Assembly: GCA_029260555.1 (NCBI GenBank)
Contig: JAJDCZ010000010.1
Location: forward strand, 1-64,000
DNA: 64,000 nucleotides
Reading direction: 5' to 3'
From: Phycisphaerales bacterium
GTDB taxonomy: Bacteria > Planctomycetota > Phycisphaerae > Phycisphaerales > UBA1924
Of the stretch, positions 18,886-27,768 are shown piece by piece. The first letter of the stretch is position 1, and the number at the start of each line of letters is the position of its first letter. The notes beneath the pieces were generated by a model, which was not told the DNA's origin, did not search any database, and saw nothing but the letters and a program-made list of their open reading frames with translations. The position numbers and the translations under genes are program-made.

Positions 18886-19692
18886 TCAGCCCGGAAAAGT
18901 ACAACAAGTCCGGTCTGTTTCCCACACTGTGATTGATTCAAGCCTGGCTTTGGGCCAATCCCTTTGAATCGCTGCATCAAGCCACGCATAACAGATTCGG
19001 GAGATGTTCTCAACACTGGGCATCACGCCTGATTCTAAGTCAAATGCAGGGCAATCCAGATTCAGGTACTTGTGGTCCATTGGCTCGATAATGGCTTCGT
19101 TTGTCAATCTTGCAAGGTGACTTACCCAGTTTTCATGAGCATGTGCCTCTTCGACAGGTAGTCGCACGCAGGGTTCCACGCGATAGTTGTGGCCATGCCC
19201 ATTTGGATTGGCACACTTGCCATACAGCGCATAATTTTCCGTTTCGCTAAGGTCAGACCTGCACAAGCGATGCGAAGCTGAAAAATCAAACTGCTGTCGC
19301 ATGAGCACCGTCTTTTGATCTTTTTCAGCCATCTCGATTTCATGGTAGGGACTCAAAGACCAGCGAACCGCACGGATCAGGTGATCAAGTGACGCATCCA
19401 GCATTGGCAGAACATCTTTGAGAAGCAGGACCGGTGAGACAGGCACGCTGCTCTGATACGCCTTGATCAATGCGGGTACAAATATCCTGCGAACCTGCTG
19501 ATCGATTCGCTTGATGTCCATGAGATAGTTGGTTTTGGAATCAATCTCGCCCTCAATAAGGATCGTGACCTCCTGATGAGCACCGATTCCAACCAGCGCA
19601 GGCCAGCCTGCATAGCCATTGATCGCAGCGTCACAGTCACTATCCTGTGTCGCATTCAGATTAAACCGTACTGTTCGCTGCAACAGAACCAT
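18886..19692 (-). CDS. Tandem 6-pyruvoyl-tetrahydropterin synthase/QueD-like protein
   Basis: A 268-residue protein that appears to be two PTPS-fold domains joined. The C-terminal half (about 131-268) keeps the family set: first zinc His in FSASHRL, catalytic Cys and zinc His pair in GKCANPNGHGHNY, then MDHKYLN and the acidic WETDR. The N-terminal half (about 1-125) has the fold-like pattern (VRFNLNA, IEGEIDSKTNYLMDIKRID) but lacks the zinc His pair and Cys, so it looks catalytically dead. The enzyme may make 6-carboxy- or 6-pyruvoyl-tetrahydropterin for queuosine or pterin synthesis. A minus-strand gene 60 bp upstream of gspE, it may be co-transcribed with it. A homologous function in another pterin route is possible. 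Confidence 0.8.
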   Translation of the reverse strand: MVLLQRTVRFNLNATQDSDCDAAINGYAGWPALVGIGAHQEVTILIEGEIDSKTNYLMDIKRIDQQVRRIFVPALIKAYQSSVPVSPVLLLKDVLPMLDASLDHLIRAVRWSLSPYHEIEMAEKDQKTVLMRQQFDFSASHRLCRSDLSETENYALYGKCANPNGHGHNYRVEPCVRLPVEEAHAHENWVSHLARLTNEAIIEPMDHKYLNLDCPAFDLESGVMPSVENISRICYAWLDAAIQRDWPKARLESITVWETDRTCCTFPG

Positions 19693-19802
19693 CTGTCAGA
19701 CGGTAGGTGCAGGTGGCAGCAATGTTCTATACTTTCTTCTGGAAAGATGGCAAACTGAGGCGCCGCTGCTCCCAGTCGCCACAAATATAAAAGGAGCGGG
19801 TC

Positions 19803-20564
19803 ATGACCAGACAATTCCAGACAAGGCAAGGCATCGGACTCGTCAGCGTCTTTGTTGCGATGGTCTGTGGTGTGATCATCACGGGGCTGGGCATCTCAAG
19901 TGTCTATTTTATCAAAGCAAGTACACTTGAAAAACAAGCCATTGCCCAGGCCGACATCGCCATAAACAACCAGCAGCCCAGCGCGGTGTTGGCAGAGCCT
20001 CCCGCAGATGAGCACAACGGGGCGGAAGATACAAAGGAGGCCCATCAGATGCATGATCAATTTGCACCACCCAAGGTAGCCCCGGATTTCGTGCTCGGGT
20101 TCAAGATGCCATTGATCAATGGCAAGTCTCAGCCACTTGATGCCTACAAGGGCAAAGTGATCCTGATCGTCAATGTCGCCAGCAAGTGCGGCTTGACACC
20201 TCAGTATCAGGCTCTTGAAAAACTCTACCGTGCCAGGAAAAAAGAGGGCTTTGTCATCCTCGGCTTCCCCTCCAACAACTTCAATGGCCAGGAACCAGGC
20301 ACCAATCATGAAATTGCTTTATTCTGCAAAGAAAAATACGATGTGACCTTCCCCATGTTCTCCAAGATCAGCGTCAAGGGTGAGAATCGCCATGCTCTGT
20401 ACAAAAAACTCACCGAAAGAACCGGCAAAGAGCCGACATGGAACTTCAGCAAGTACCTTGTCGATCGTCAGGGTCGAGTCGTAGAGATGATCGATCCGAG
20501 GACCAAGCCGGATGATCCCAAGCTGCTTGAAAAAATTGAAAAGCTGATCGCCTCAAAGGGATAA
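19803..20564 (+). CDS. Membrane-anchored glutathione peroxidase-family thiol peroxidase
   Basis: A 253-residue protein. An N-terminal signal anchor spans about 13-40, so the enzyme domain should sit in the periplasm. The linker to about 85 is acidic and proline/glutamine rich. The peroxidase domain shows all four catalytic positions: Cys in NVASKCGLTPQY, Gln in FNGQEPG, Trp and Asn in WNFSKYLVDRQG. It reduces peroxides with thioredoxin or glutathione as donor; the Cys type (not selenocysteine) usually prefers thioredoxin. GGAG precedes the ATG. It sits immediately before gspF by 21 bp and may be co-transcribed with the secretion locus. That could link oxidative control to exported proteins. 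Confidence 0.93.
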   Translation: MTRQFQTRQGIGLVSVFVAMVCGVIITGLGISSVYFIKASTLEKQAIAQADIAINNQQPSAVLAEPPADEHNGAEDTKEAHQMHDQFAPPKVAPDFVLGFKMPLINGKSQPLDAYKGKVILIVNVASKCGLTPQYQALEKLYRARKKEGFVILGFPSNNFNGQEPGTNHEIALFCKEKYDVTFPMFSKISVKGENRHALYKKLTERTGKEPTWNFSKYLVDRQGRVVEMIDPRTKPDDPKLLEKIEKLIASKG

Positions 20565-20585
20565 CACGCAAAGAATCAAACACCG

Positions 20586-21779
20586 ATGGCCAGCTACCGA
20601 TACAACGCGATCGATCAATCTGGTCAGCGGGTCAATGGCATGCTCGCAGGGGCTTCTGAACGAGCGGTCCTCATGGAGCTGGAATCTCGCCGACTTACAC
20701 CGATCAGACTTCAACTCAAACACGAAGTCAAGGCTTCAGGTCTGAGGCAAATACCTGTCCGCCGTCTTGCCGGTGCCTATCAACAACTCGCTGACCTTCT
20801 TAAAGCAGGCGTGCCTCTGCTTCGCGCCATCAAAGTTCTCTCCAGACAGAAAAGCTCGCCTCGCCTTGCAGATATTTTTCGTGGCCTTGCTGATGCTGTT
20901 GAAGATGGTGATGAGCTCAGTGTTGCCATGTCACAACGCCCCGAAGTCTTTTCCCGCGTTCATATTGCCATGGTCCGCGCTGGTGAAAAGGGTGGCTTCC
21001 TCGAAGAAGTGCTCGACAGACTCGGCTCGCTGCTCACCGCTCAGGCAGACCTGCGATCAAAAGTCATTGGTAATCTTATCTACCCACTCATGTTGATTGT
21101 TTTTGGAATGGGAATCCTCAGCGTCATCTTCGGCGTCTTTGTTCCCATGTTCAAACCGCTGTTCGAGCGACTTGGTGACGACCTGCCAACCGTGACCCGC
21201 TTTGTCTTCGCATCCAGCGCACTGGTCGGGCAATACGGCTTATGGACACTCAGCTTCGTCATCTTGCTCGTCATCGGCTTCCTTTATTTACGCACCAAGC
21301 CCAGTGTTGCCAGAAATATTACCTGGTTGCGTACCTTCTCACCTGTGATCGGACCACTGACTCGTTCGCTTGCAGCTGCACGGTTTTGCAGACTGCTGGG
21401 TACGCTTGAAGGCAATGGCGTACCCCTGCTCGCAGCCATGAAAATCGCTCGTGATGCTGCCAACAATGTCCTGCTCGAAGAAGCCATCGACAAAGCAACT
21501 GAAGCGGTCCAGGCTGGTCAACCTCTGGCACCCCCATTAGCTGAGAGTGGGCTCTTTGAGGAAGATGTGATCGAGATGATCGCTGTTGCAGAGGCCGCTG
21601 CAAATCTGGATAAAGTCTTGGTGGGTATCGCGGAGACAATCGAAAGTCGCATCGACCGAATGCTCTCCGTGGCGGTCCGATTGCTGGAACCCCTGCTCCT
21701 GATGGCACTTGCGGGTGTCGTGGTGATTGTTGCTGCGGGTCTTATTCTGCCGATGGCTAAGCTGAGCAGTGCAATTTGA
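20586..21779 (+). CDS. gspF: Type II secretion inner-membrane platform protein GspF
   Basis: A 397-residue GspF/PilC protein with two homologous helical domains and three membrane segments (about 168-190, 218-240, 370-392). The family pattern YQQLADLLKAGVPLLRAI is near 60, and the second copy FCRLLGTLEGNGVPLLAAMK near 270. It forms the platform that couples the GspE ATPase to pseudopilin assembly. The ATG at 20586 opens the usual MASYRYNAID beginning. It starts the forward secretion locus, 22 bp after the peroxidase gene, and is followed by a strong hairpin before gspG. Confidence 0.95.
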   Translation: MASYRYNAIDQSGQRVNGMLAGASERAVLMELESRRLTPIRLQLKHEVKASGLRQIPVRRLAGAYQQLADLLKAGVPLLRAIKVLSRQKSSPRLADIFRGLADAVEDGDELSVAMSQRPEVFSRVHIAMVRAGEKGGFLEEVLDRLGSLLTAQADLRSKVIGNLIYPLMLIVFGMGILSVIFGVFVPMFKPLFERLGDDLPTVTRFVFASSALVGQYGLWTLSFVILLVIGFLYLRTKPSVARNITWLRTFSPVIGPLTRSLAAARFCRLLGTLEGNGVPLLAAMKIARDAANNVLLEEAIDKATEAVQAGQPLAPPLAESGLFEEDVIEMIAVAEAAANLDKVLVGIAETIESRIDRMLSVAVRLLEPLLLMALAGVVVIVAAGLILPMAKLSSAI

Positions 21780-21782
21780 AAC

Positions 21783-21821
21783 TTGAACACAAGCTTCAGC
21801 ATAAAAAAGGCTTGTGTTCAA
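21783..21821. promoter_or_regulatory. Perfect 12-bp stem-loop between gspF and gspG
   Basis: TTGAACACAAGC (21783-21794) and GCTTGTGTTCAA (21810-21821) are perfect inverted copies around a 15-base loop rich in A. It is not followed by a T run on the plus strand. It may protect or partly end the upstream transcript so that the major pseudopilin gspG is expressed separately. Confidence 0.7.
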
Positions 21822-21928
21822 CATAACTCTATGCTAGTGTAGACTAAGTCCGCCGGGTCAGAGGATGTGTGAGGGCGTCTTTCGTACTCGATTCTGACCA
21901 GTGGTTTGCACAGAAAGGAAGCTGAGCA

Positions 21929-22468
21929 ATGACAGCATCACACCTTGGTTTTCGTCGTGTTCGTAATGGTATCCACACCCGCCAAGCCGGCTTTACGCTC
22001 ATTGAAGTCATGATCGTGATCGCAATCATCCTGCTGCTGGCGGGGCTCGTTGGTGTCACGCTCTTCAAACAAAAAGACGAAGCAAAAGCAGGCACCGTTC
22101 AGATTCAGATGCGCAACATCGAATCGGCGCTCAAAGAGTTCCGCCGCGTGTATGACCGTTGGCCCAATGATGATGAAGGGATTTCAGTTCTCTGGGATCA
22201 GGAATCGCTCGACCCCGAAGCTCCTGAGAGCAAATGGAAAAAGTTTCTTGAGAAGCCCGTACCCAACGATGGCTGGGGAAATGAATGGGGCTATCGCCAG
22301 GTTTCAGAAAACGGCGATGAAGATCAATACGACCTGTGGTCCTTCGGTCCGGACGGCGAAGAAGCAACCGAAGACGATATCACCTCGTGGGTCTCCAGCG
22401 AAGATGGTTCGTTTGATGACTTTGGCGATATGGACACGGGCGGCATGCCAGATGGCGGGGGCAACTGA
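21929..22468 (+). CDS. gspG: Major pseudopilin GspG
   Basis: A 179-residue pseudopilin. The leader of 21 residues ends in RQAG and is cut before FTLIEVMIVIAIILLLAGL, with the conserved Glu at +5. The periplasmic part has the GspG signature DGWGNEWGY and a C-terminal loop FGPDGEEATEDDITSW. That loop matches the calcium-binding region specific to T2SS GspG, which argues for secretion and not a type IV pilus. An acidic Gly-rich tail follows (residues 160-179). AGGAAG seven bases before the ATG supports the start. It needs a GspO prepilin peptidase, which is not in the window. Confidence 0.95.
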   Translation: MTASHLGFRRVRNGIHTRQAGFTLIEVMIVIAIILLLAGLVGVTLFKQKDEAKAGTVQIQMRNIESALKEFRRVYDRWPNDDEGISVLWDQESLDPEAPESKWKKFLEKPVPNDGWGNEWGYRQVSENGDEDQYDLWSFGPDGEEATEDDITSWVSSEDGSFDDFGDMDTGGMPDGGGN

Positions 22469-22494
22469 GCACGGGCAAGGCGGTGTCATTGCCA

Positions 22495-23316
22495 ATGAAC
22501 ACTAAAGGGTTCACGCTGATCGAGCTGTTGTTCGCGATGTTTGCAATCATTGCGATTCTGTCGCTCTCCATGCCCATGATGCTCTCTCGCCTGGGACAGG
22601 CAAGACACGATGCTGGTCTTAATCAGATTTCCATCGCTATCTCGCTGGTTCAGTCCAAAGCCATTCGAGAAAGCGCAGCGTACAAACTCTCATCTCACAC
22701 ACGCGAAGACCACACCGTTGAACTGATCGCCCAGCCATTGATTCAGACCACTGAACCGCAACTCACTCCAGAACTTGACGAAACAGACATGCAAGGCATC
22801 GGAGGCTCGATTGACCCTGTGGAAGCATCGTTCAATGAAGAGCCTTACTTTGCAGATGTACCAATGAGCCCATGGATCGTCGTTCAACTTCCCGAAGGTG
22901 TCAGCATCATCAAAGACGATAACTCCGAGTCCGATGCTTTGCTCGAACTGGGTGAAGATGATGAACTCAGCACACTCATGCAGGATACCGACTCAGACTC
23001 TCTCGATATGGGCAATCCCGTCTCGTTGGTTAGTTTGGATAACGCACTCACTACGGACGATCTTCCCATTGCGATCTTTCTCGCTGATGGCCAGATTCTT
23101 CCCCTCACACCTGTCCGCATTCAACACAAAAAATCTTCCCCGGTGTACCGTCTGGTGCTGAGCGACTGGATTGATGCCGCACAGTTCGAGCCGATCCTGT
23201 CTCAAGATGAGTTATTCGATCAGGAGAGTGATTTTTCTGAAGATGCCATGCAGCAGAATGATCCAGGCATGGCTCAGCCTGCGGACCTGCGTGCCTCGCC
23301 ACGGGGGGCGCCATGA
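22495..23316 (+). CDS. GspH-like minor pseudopilin
   Basis: A 273-residue pseudopilin with leader MNTKG cut before FTLIELLFAMFAIIAI. The size is larger than usual GspH because of acidic stretches (residues 80-175, many Asp, Glu and Ser). After that comes a beta-type segment (LPIAIFLADGQILPLTPV). The position after gspG makes GspH the best guess, but the identity is by position, not by motif. The start is ATG 22495; a GTG at 22483 is in frame and would add four residues. Its stop overlaps the next start by 4 nt. Confidence 0.82.
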   Translation: MNTKGFTLIELLFAMFAIIAILSLSMPMMLSRLGQARHDAGLNQISIAISLVQSKAIRESAAYKLSSHTREDHTVELIAQPLIQTTEPQLTPELDETDMQGIGGSIDPVEASFNEEPYFADVPMSPWIVVQLPEGVSIIKDDNSESDALLELGEDDELSTLMQDTDSDSLDMGNPVSLVSLDNALTTDDLPIAIFLADGQILPLTPVRIQHKKSSPVYRLVLSDWIDAAQFEPILSQDELFDQESDFSEDAMQQNDPGMAQPADLRASPRGAP

Positions 23317-23837
23317 TTCAGATGCGACTCGGCCAATCAGCACGCGGTGCGATCCTCTTTGAAGCGATCCTGGCAACATCGGTATTTGTTGTTTCAGGTC
23401 TGGCGATCCTTGCCATGCTTGATCAGGCAGTATCACGGATGACCGCGATTCAGCAGGCTGAAGAAGCTGTGGATCTGGCCCGTTCTGCGATGGCAAAGAT
23501 CGAAGCGTCGCTGGCAACGCCCGAGTCCCTCAATGGTCCTGTCGATCCCATGGAAGACCAAGCCATGGATTCTGGCAGCATCGGCCCACCCATGCTCTCA
23601 GGTCAGGATGCCCGCTGGGAACTTTTCATAGACACCGAACCATCCAGCTTCCCCGGGCTCACCCTCGTATCCGTCCGTGCTGTTCGACTTGACAACGCTG
23701 GCAATCCTGATGAATCCATCGCCTACGAACTGCGTCAGCTTGTTAAACTCTTTGAGGACGATTCATCTCATTTCATCGAAGCAGGACCGGGCCTCTCCAG
23801 CACCGCGTTTGAACACGCCGCAGGAGGCCTGCCATGA
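23313..23837 (+). CDS. GspI-like minor pseudopilin
   Basis: A 174-residue protein with a short leader MIQMRLGQSARG followed by AILFEAILATSVFVVSGLAIL. The Glu at +5 is present, but the residue after the cut is Ala, not Phe, so the prepilin site is degenerate. The body has TLVSVRAVRLDNAG, which resembles GspI strands, and ends with an acidic and Gly-rich tail. It overlaps its neighbours by 4 nt on both sides (ATGA), so it is translationally coupled to genes H and J. The assignment to GspI rests on order and size. Confidence 0.8.
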   Translation: MIQMRLGQSARGAILFEAILATSVFVVSGLAILAMLDQAVSRMTAIQQAEEAVDLARSAMAKIEASLATPESLNGPVDPMEDQAMDSGSIGPPMLSGQDARWELFIDTEPSSFPGLTLVSVRAVRLDNAGNPDESIAYELRQLVKLFEDDSSHFIEAGPGLSSTAFEHAAGGLP

Positions 23838-24613
23838 AAATCCATAACAAAGCATTCACACTTCTGGAAGTCATGCTGACAATCGTTGTCCTCGGCTTTC
23901 TTATGGGCGGCCTGTTCTCGTTTCTATGGAATCTCGAAGCAAGACGCGACGAACTCCAACGCCTTTCAAACACGAGCCGTGCTGTCAGCTTCATGTTTGA
24001 CACTCTCGAACGCGATATCTTCACATGCGTTGCCTCAGCAGCGGGCCACTCTGGTGTGCAAGGCGATGCCACCAGCCTCAACATCTACTGGCGAGGTCTC
24101 ACACCCATTGATCCGGGGCAGCAAACAACCTTTTCTGATCTGGGTACCACCAGCATCAGTTTCACTCAGTCATCTCGTACACTCTCGTTCACTCGGCACG
24201 ATCCCGTCAGCACCAGCAGCCCCCAGCAAATCACCAGTGGCTTCGAGCGAATCCGCATCCGCTACTACGACGGCAATACATGGCAAAGCTCGTTTGACAG
24301 CCAGGCTGCTGGCTCACTCCCCTCTGCCATCGAAATCGCAATCTGGTTCAACTTGAATCCCGACACGCAATCGCCTTTTGAAGCAGATTTCGCCACAACA
24401 GACCAGACTTTGCTTCCTGAGTCCAGCTCTGACATCGATGACGCATTCATGGATGAAGATCCATTTGATCTGGACGATCTGGCTTCACTTCTTGATAGCG
24501 AAGACGATCAGCCTCCAGATCGACTGCGTGTGATCGCCATTCCAGATGCAGCCCCTTCGACAAGCCAAACTGCTCGCCAACCAGCCGGTGACAGCAGCAG
24601 GAGGGGCCTATGA
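23834..24613 (+). CDS. GspJ-like minor pseudopilin
   Basis: A 259-residue pseudopilin with leader MKIHNKA and methylation site FTLLEVMLTIVVLGFLMG. The residue before the cut is Ala, not Gly, which is less common and may slow processing. The body has a conserved pattern FMFDTLERDIFTC, typical of GspJ (tandem helical part then beta strands). The last third is Asp/Ser rich (about 190-225). The gene overlaps both neighbours by 4 nt. GspJ caps the pseudopilus with H, I and K. Confidence 0.85.
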   Translation: MKIHNKAFTLLEVMLTIVVLGFLMGGLFSFLWNLEARRDELQRLSNTSRAVSFMFDTLERDIFTCVASAAGHSGVQGDATSLNIYWRGLTPIDPGQQTTFSDLGTTSISFTQSSRTLSFTRHDPVSTSSPQQITSGFERIRIRYYDGNTWQSSFDSQAAGSLPSAIEIAIWFNLNPDTQSPFEADFATTDQTLLPESSSDIDDAFMDEDPFDLDDLASLLDSEDDQPPDRLRVIAIPDAAPSTSQTARQPAGDSSRRGL

Positions 24614-26229
24614 AGAACCGATATCAATTGCGTTCGTTTGTTTTACTCACGGTGCTTGTCATCATCACGCTGGCAGCCCTTGCTGCAAGCACAGTCATGT
24701 TCAATGCTGATGCTCAGTCTGATCTTGGTGATGCAACCACACGCCGTGTGCAGAGCAGGGCTCTTGCCTGGTCAGGCGTGCAGGCGATGATGGCTGAACT
24801 TGCAGACCAACGCACCGACCTTCTCCTGGGCAGCACCCCCGCGCTCTCTGAAAGTTTCACGCTCTACACAGATGAACTGGACAACCGGGGTGTTGTGCGA
24901 CTTGTGCCCATGGAATCAGGCATGCGCCTTGAAAGTGAATCCGCCAAACTTGATCTGAATACTGCCACCGCTGAGATGCTCGCCAAACTGTCAAGCGTAG
25001 ATGAATCTCTGGCTCAGCGCATCGTTCAAGCCCGGCAACGCAGCTTGTTCCAAAGCCCCGAAGAGTTGCTTGGCGTTTCGGGTGTCACGCCTTACCTTCT
25101 CTATGGCTCAGCCGTTGGTACACCAGGCGATGAGTTCACCATGAGCGACTCGTCATTCCCGTCTGGATCATCTGATTCCGCACTGCCCTTGCGTACATTG
25201 GTCACCGTATTTTCATTTGATCCCAGCACACAATCAGGGGTTGGCCCCGATGCTGAGGTCCACGAAGATCAACCCCGAATCAATCTGAATGTCGCATGGT
25301 CCGATGAACTTGAAGCCCAGCTCAGGGATAGATTCAGCCAGCCCATTGCAGATCTTGTAAAGCGTGAGATTGAGCAAGGCAATCGCTTTGCTTCCGCCAA
25401 AGATTTGACCGAATCTGCCTTGGCACGCAGCGAAGATGCAGACTTGGCTCAGATACTCGATGCATTCACGACTAGCACTGCAAGCTTTGTGCCTGGCCTT
25501 GTTGATGTCGCACACGCACCACGAGAAGTCCTGGCCTGCTTGCCTGGTATCGACGCATCAGTGGCGGATGCAATTGTACAGTCGCGCGCCACTGCTGACG
25601 AACGCACCCAAGGCACAAGTGCATGGCTGACAGGTGCCTCAGATGGATCAGGTATCGTGGATCGAGCAACTTACGCTGAACTGTCCAGCTCTATTCGAGG
25701 CCGATCACTCCAGTGGCGTTTCCGCATCGAAGCTGGAATCCTGCCCGCTGAGACACTGTCACTCGGCCCCAACATTGGAGGCAGCATCGGCGAAACTGCC
25801 GACATCAGCGATGCCAAACTGCGAGATCGTGTCGTGTACGATGTTGTCGTAGATTTATCCACACCCGAGCCTCGCGTTGCCTATCTCCGCGATCTGACCA
25901 ACTGGCAAGCGGTTTCTGCCTGGAACCAATCGCGTCAGAAGACTCTTTCAACTGATCCCTCAGACATGCTTGCAGATGAAGAGTTTAGTAACGAGTCGTT
26001 GCCCCGTGTTGATAGCATGGATGAGCTGGATACAGAAGACGACACCAGCCCCCTCTCTGATTCACTCTTTGAAGATGACTTTGGTTTTTCAGATTCAGTT
26101 GATCTTCAGCCTGTGACAGTTCCAGACGATTCTGAATCCAGTGATGATCCGCCAACTGCTCCTGGCAAATCATCAGCATCAGACTCTGGTCGCATTGGTC
26201 GCTGGCGTGCAAGTGGGGGAGGATCGTAA
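24610..26229 (+). CDS. GspK-like minor pseudopilin
   Basis: A 539-residue protein with an N-terminal membrane segment (about 8-28) lacking a typical prepilin cut site. It has helix-hairpin-helix/SAM-like segments characteristic of GspK: LDLNTATAEMLAKLSSVDES near 112 and VDVAHAPREVLACLPGIDAS near 298. The C-terminal 100 residues are highly acidic and Ser rich, then basic at the end (GRIGRWRASGGG). That gives a size well above typical GspK (about 320). It overlaps gspJ by 4 nt, and the GspL-like gene starts directly after its stop (26230). GspK forms the tip of the pseudopilus. Confidence 0.85.
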   Translation: MKNRYQLRSFVLLTVLVIITLAALAASTVMFNADAQSDLGDATTRRVQSRALAWSGVQAMMAELADQRTDLLLGSTPALSESFTLYTDELDNRGVVRLVPMESGMRLESESAKLDLNTATAEMLAKLSSVDESLAQRIVQARQRSLFQSPEELLGVSGVTPYLLYGSAVGTPGDEFTMSDSSFPSGSSDSALPLRTLVTVFSFDPSTQSGVGPDAEVHEDQPRINLNVAWSDELEAQLRDRFSQPIADLVKREIEQGNRFASAKDLTESALARSEDADLAQILDAFTTSTASFVPGLVDVAHAPREVLACLPGIDASVADAIVQSRATADERTQGTSAWLTGASDGSGIVDRATYAELSSSIRGRSLQWRFRIEAGILPAETLSLGPNIGGSIGETADISDAKLRDRVVYDVVVDLSTPEPRVAYLRDLTNWQAVSAWNQSRQKTLSTDPSDMLADEEFSNESLPRVDSMDELDTEDDTSPLSDSLFEDDFGFSDSVDLQPVTVPDDSESSDDPPTAPGKSSASDSGRIGRWRASGGGS

Positions 26230-27768
26230 ATGAAAAGCAATGCACGAAAACTTCTGCTTGAGCTTGCCGATCAGTACTTGATCGCTATCGAGGCTTCGCA
26301 CTCTGGTGACAAGACAACGATCCATCGTTTCATCTGGCAGGATCGACCCAAAGAGCTTGATCCCGCAGATACTGCTGCGGTGGGCTCGTGGGTTCAGCGA
26401 TGCCTCAAAGATAACGGCTTCAACTCCAAAAAGGTCATCCTGTCACTTCCACGAGACATGGTTGTTCTCAAAAGAATGCACCTGCCTCTGGAGGCTGACA
26501 ACCAGTCAGACATCGCGGACATGGTTCGGCTTCAGATGTCCCGTCAGCTCACGATGGAACTCCAAGGCACCGCAATTGACTTCGTACCCATCGAAGACAA
26601 TGACAGTGATGACCGTCAAGGTGTCATGGTCCTTGCTGCAGCCCTTCCGCTGGATCGACATCAGTGGCTCACGGATTCCTGCAAGCATGCAAGCCTGAAA
26701 ATCGAGCGTATCAGCCTGCGCTCTGCAGGCGTAGCCGCCATGCTCATGTCCCATGCTGAGACCATCGACGGTGCGGTGCTAGGGATCTCCGCTACGGGAA
26801 CCTCCGGCGACTTTGTCGTCATGGACAAGCAGGGGCTTATCTTTGCCCGTGCTGCGGATCTGTCTGACTCCAAAGTTGATGACCCTGTTGACAAACGCGT
26901 TCATCGCATTGTGGTTGAAGCAAAGCGCACCTGGATGAGCTATCGCGTCGGCCATGAATCCGCCTCAATCAACTCTATCGTGGTTCTGGGTGATGATGAA
27001 CTGTCCCGCATGGTCTCACAAGAGATCGGCAAAAACCTTGAGATGGCAAGTTCGTCCATTTCGATAGAGCAAAGGATCGATACTCCGGAAGGTACACCGT
27101 ACCAGACGCTCACACAAATCTCGCCTCTGGCAGGGCTGCTTACTGAATCAACACTTGACTTTGCCAATCCCAGAAAAGCTCCAGATCGCGCAGCTCGCGT
27201 AAGGCAACTCGTTCTGGCCTCCTTCTTTTTATTCATCCTTGTTGTCGGAACAGGCTTCGTCGTCATTAACAGCCGCTTGTCGAGCTTGCAGTCCCAGCTC
27301 GGTCTGGTGCAAAGCCAGGCGCGGGAAGTTCAAAACGAATACCGCGAATACCTGAGGAACGATGCCAGGCTCTCAAACATTCAACAGCATGTCGATGCCC
27401 GCGTAGACTGGCTCGCACACATGGACCAGTTGTTCAGCGTTGCACCGCCACCAGGTCAAATCCTTCTCAACAACCTGAAAGCATCCATGGAACCCAGCGT
27501 CAGCTTCACGCCTGTCAAAATCGGCTCAAGAAGAAAATACGCTGGTGGAAAATGGTCCCACACAACCACAGCCTCGTTCAGTCTTTCTGGTCATGTCGCA
27601 AACCGCTCCATCACCACTCAACTCCGTCAGCAACTACTGGCTGTCAAAGGTTATTCCGTGCTCAGCAAAGGCCCTGATGTCGATGATCGCTTTGACATCC
27701 TCATCACCACCAGATTGCCCACGCCCTACCCCGGCAACTCATCAACAACGCCGGAGCAAAACCCATGA
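26230..27768 (+). CDS. GspL/PilM-PilN-like inner-membrane assembly protein
   Basis: A 512-residue protein. The first about 300 residues resemble the actin-like ATPase fold of PilM/GspL (LLELADQYLIAIE, SKKVILSLPRDMVVLKRM). A single membrane helix follows at about 322-345, then a coiled coil (RLSSLQSQLGLVQSQAREVQ) and a ferredoxin-like periplasmic domain as in GspL/PilN. It connects the ATPase to the periplasmic assembly. Start and stop abut the neighbours: the ATG follows the gspK TAA directly, and the stop overlaps the next ATG as ATGA. The PilM/PilN fused form is what GspL is in T2SS. Confidence 0.85.
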   Translation: MKSNARKLLLELADQYLIAIEASHSGDKTTIHRFIWQDRPKELDPADTAAVGSWVQRCLKDNGFNSKKVILSLPRDMVVLKRMHLPLEADNQSDIADMVRLQMSRQLTMELQGTAIDFVPIEDNDSDDRQGVMVLAAALPLDRHQWLTDSCKHASLKIERISLRSAGVAAMLMSHAETIDGAVLGISATGTSGDFVVMDKQGLIFARAADLSDSKVDDPVDKRVHRIVVEAKRTWMSYRVGHESASINSIVVLGDDELSRMVSQEIGKNLEMASSSISIEQRIDTPEGTPYQTLTQISPLAGLLTESTLDFANPRKAPDRAARVRQLVLASFFLFILVVGTGFVVINSRLSSLQSQLGLVQSQAREVQNEYREYLRNDARLSNIQQHVDARVDWLAHMDQLFSVAPPPGQILLNNLKASMEPSVSFTPVKIGSRRKYAGGKWSHTTTASFSLSGHVANRSITTQLRQQLLAVKGYSVLSKGPDVDDRFDILITTRLPTPYPGNSSTTPEQNP

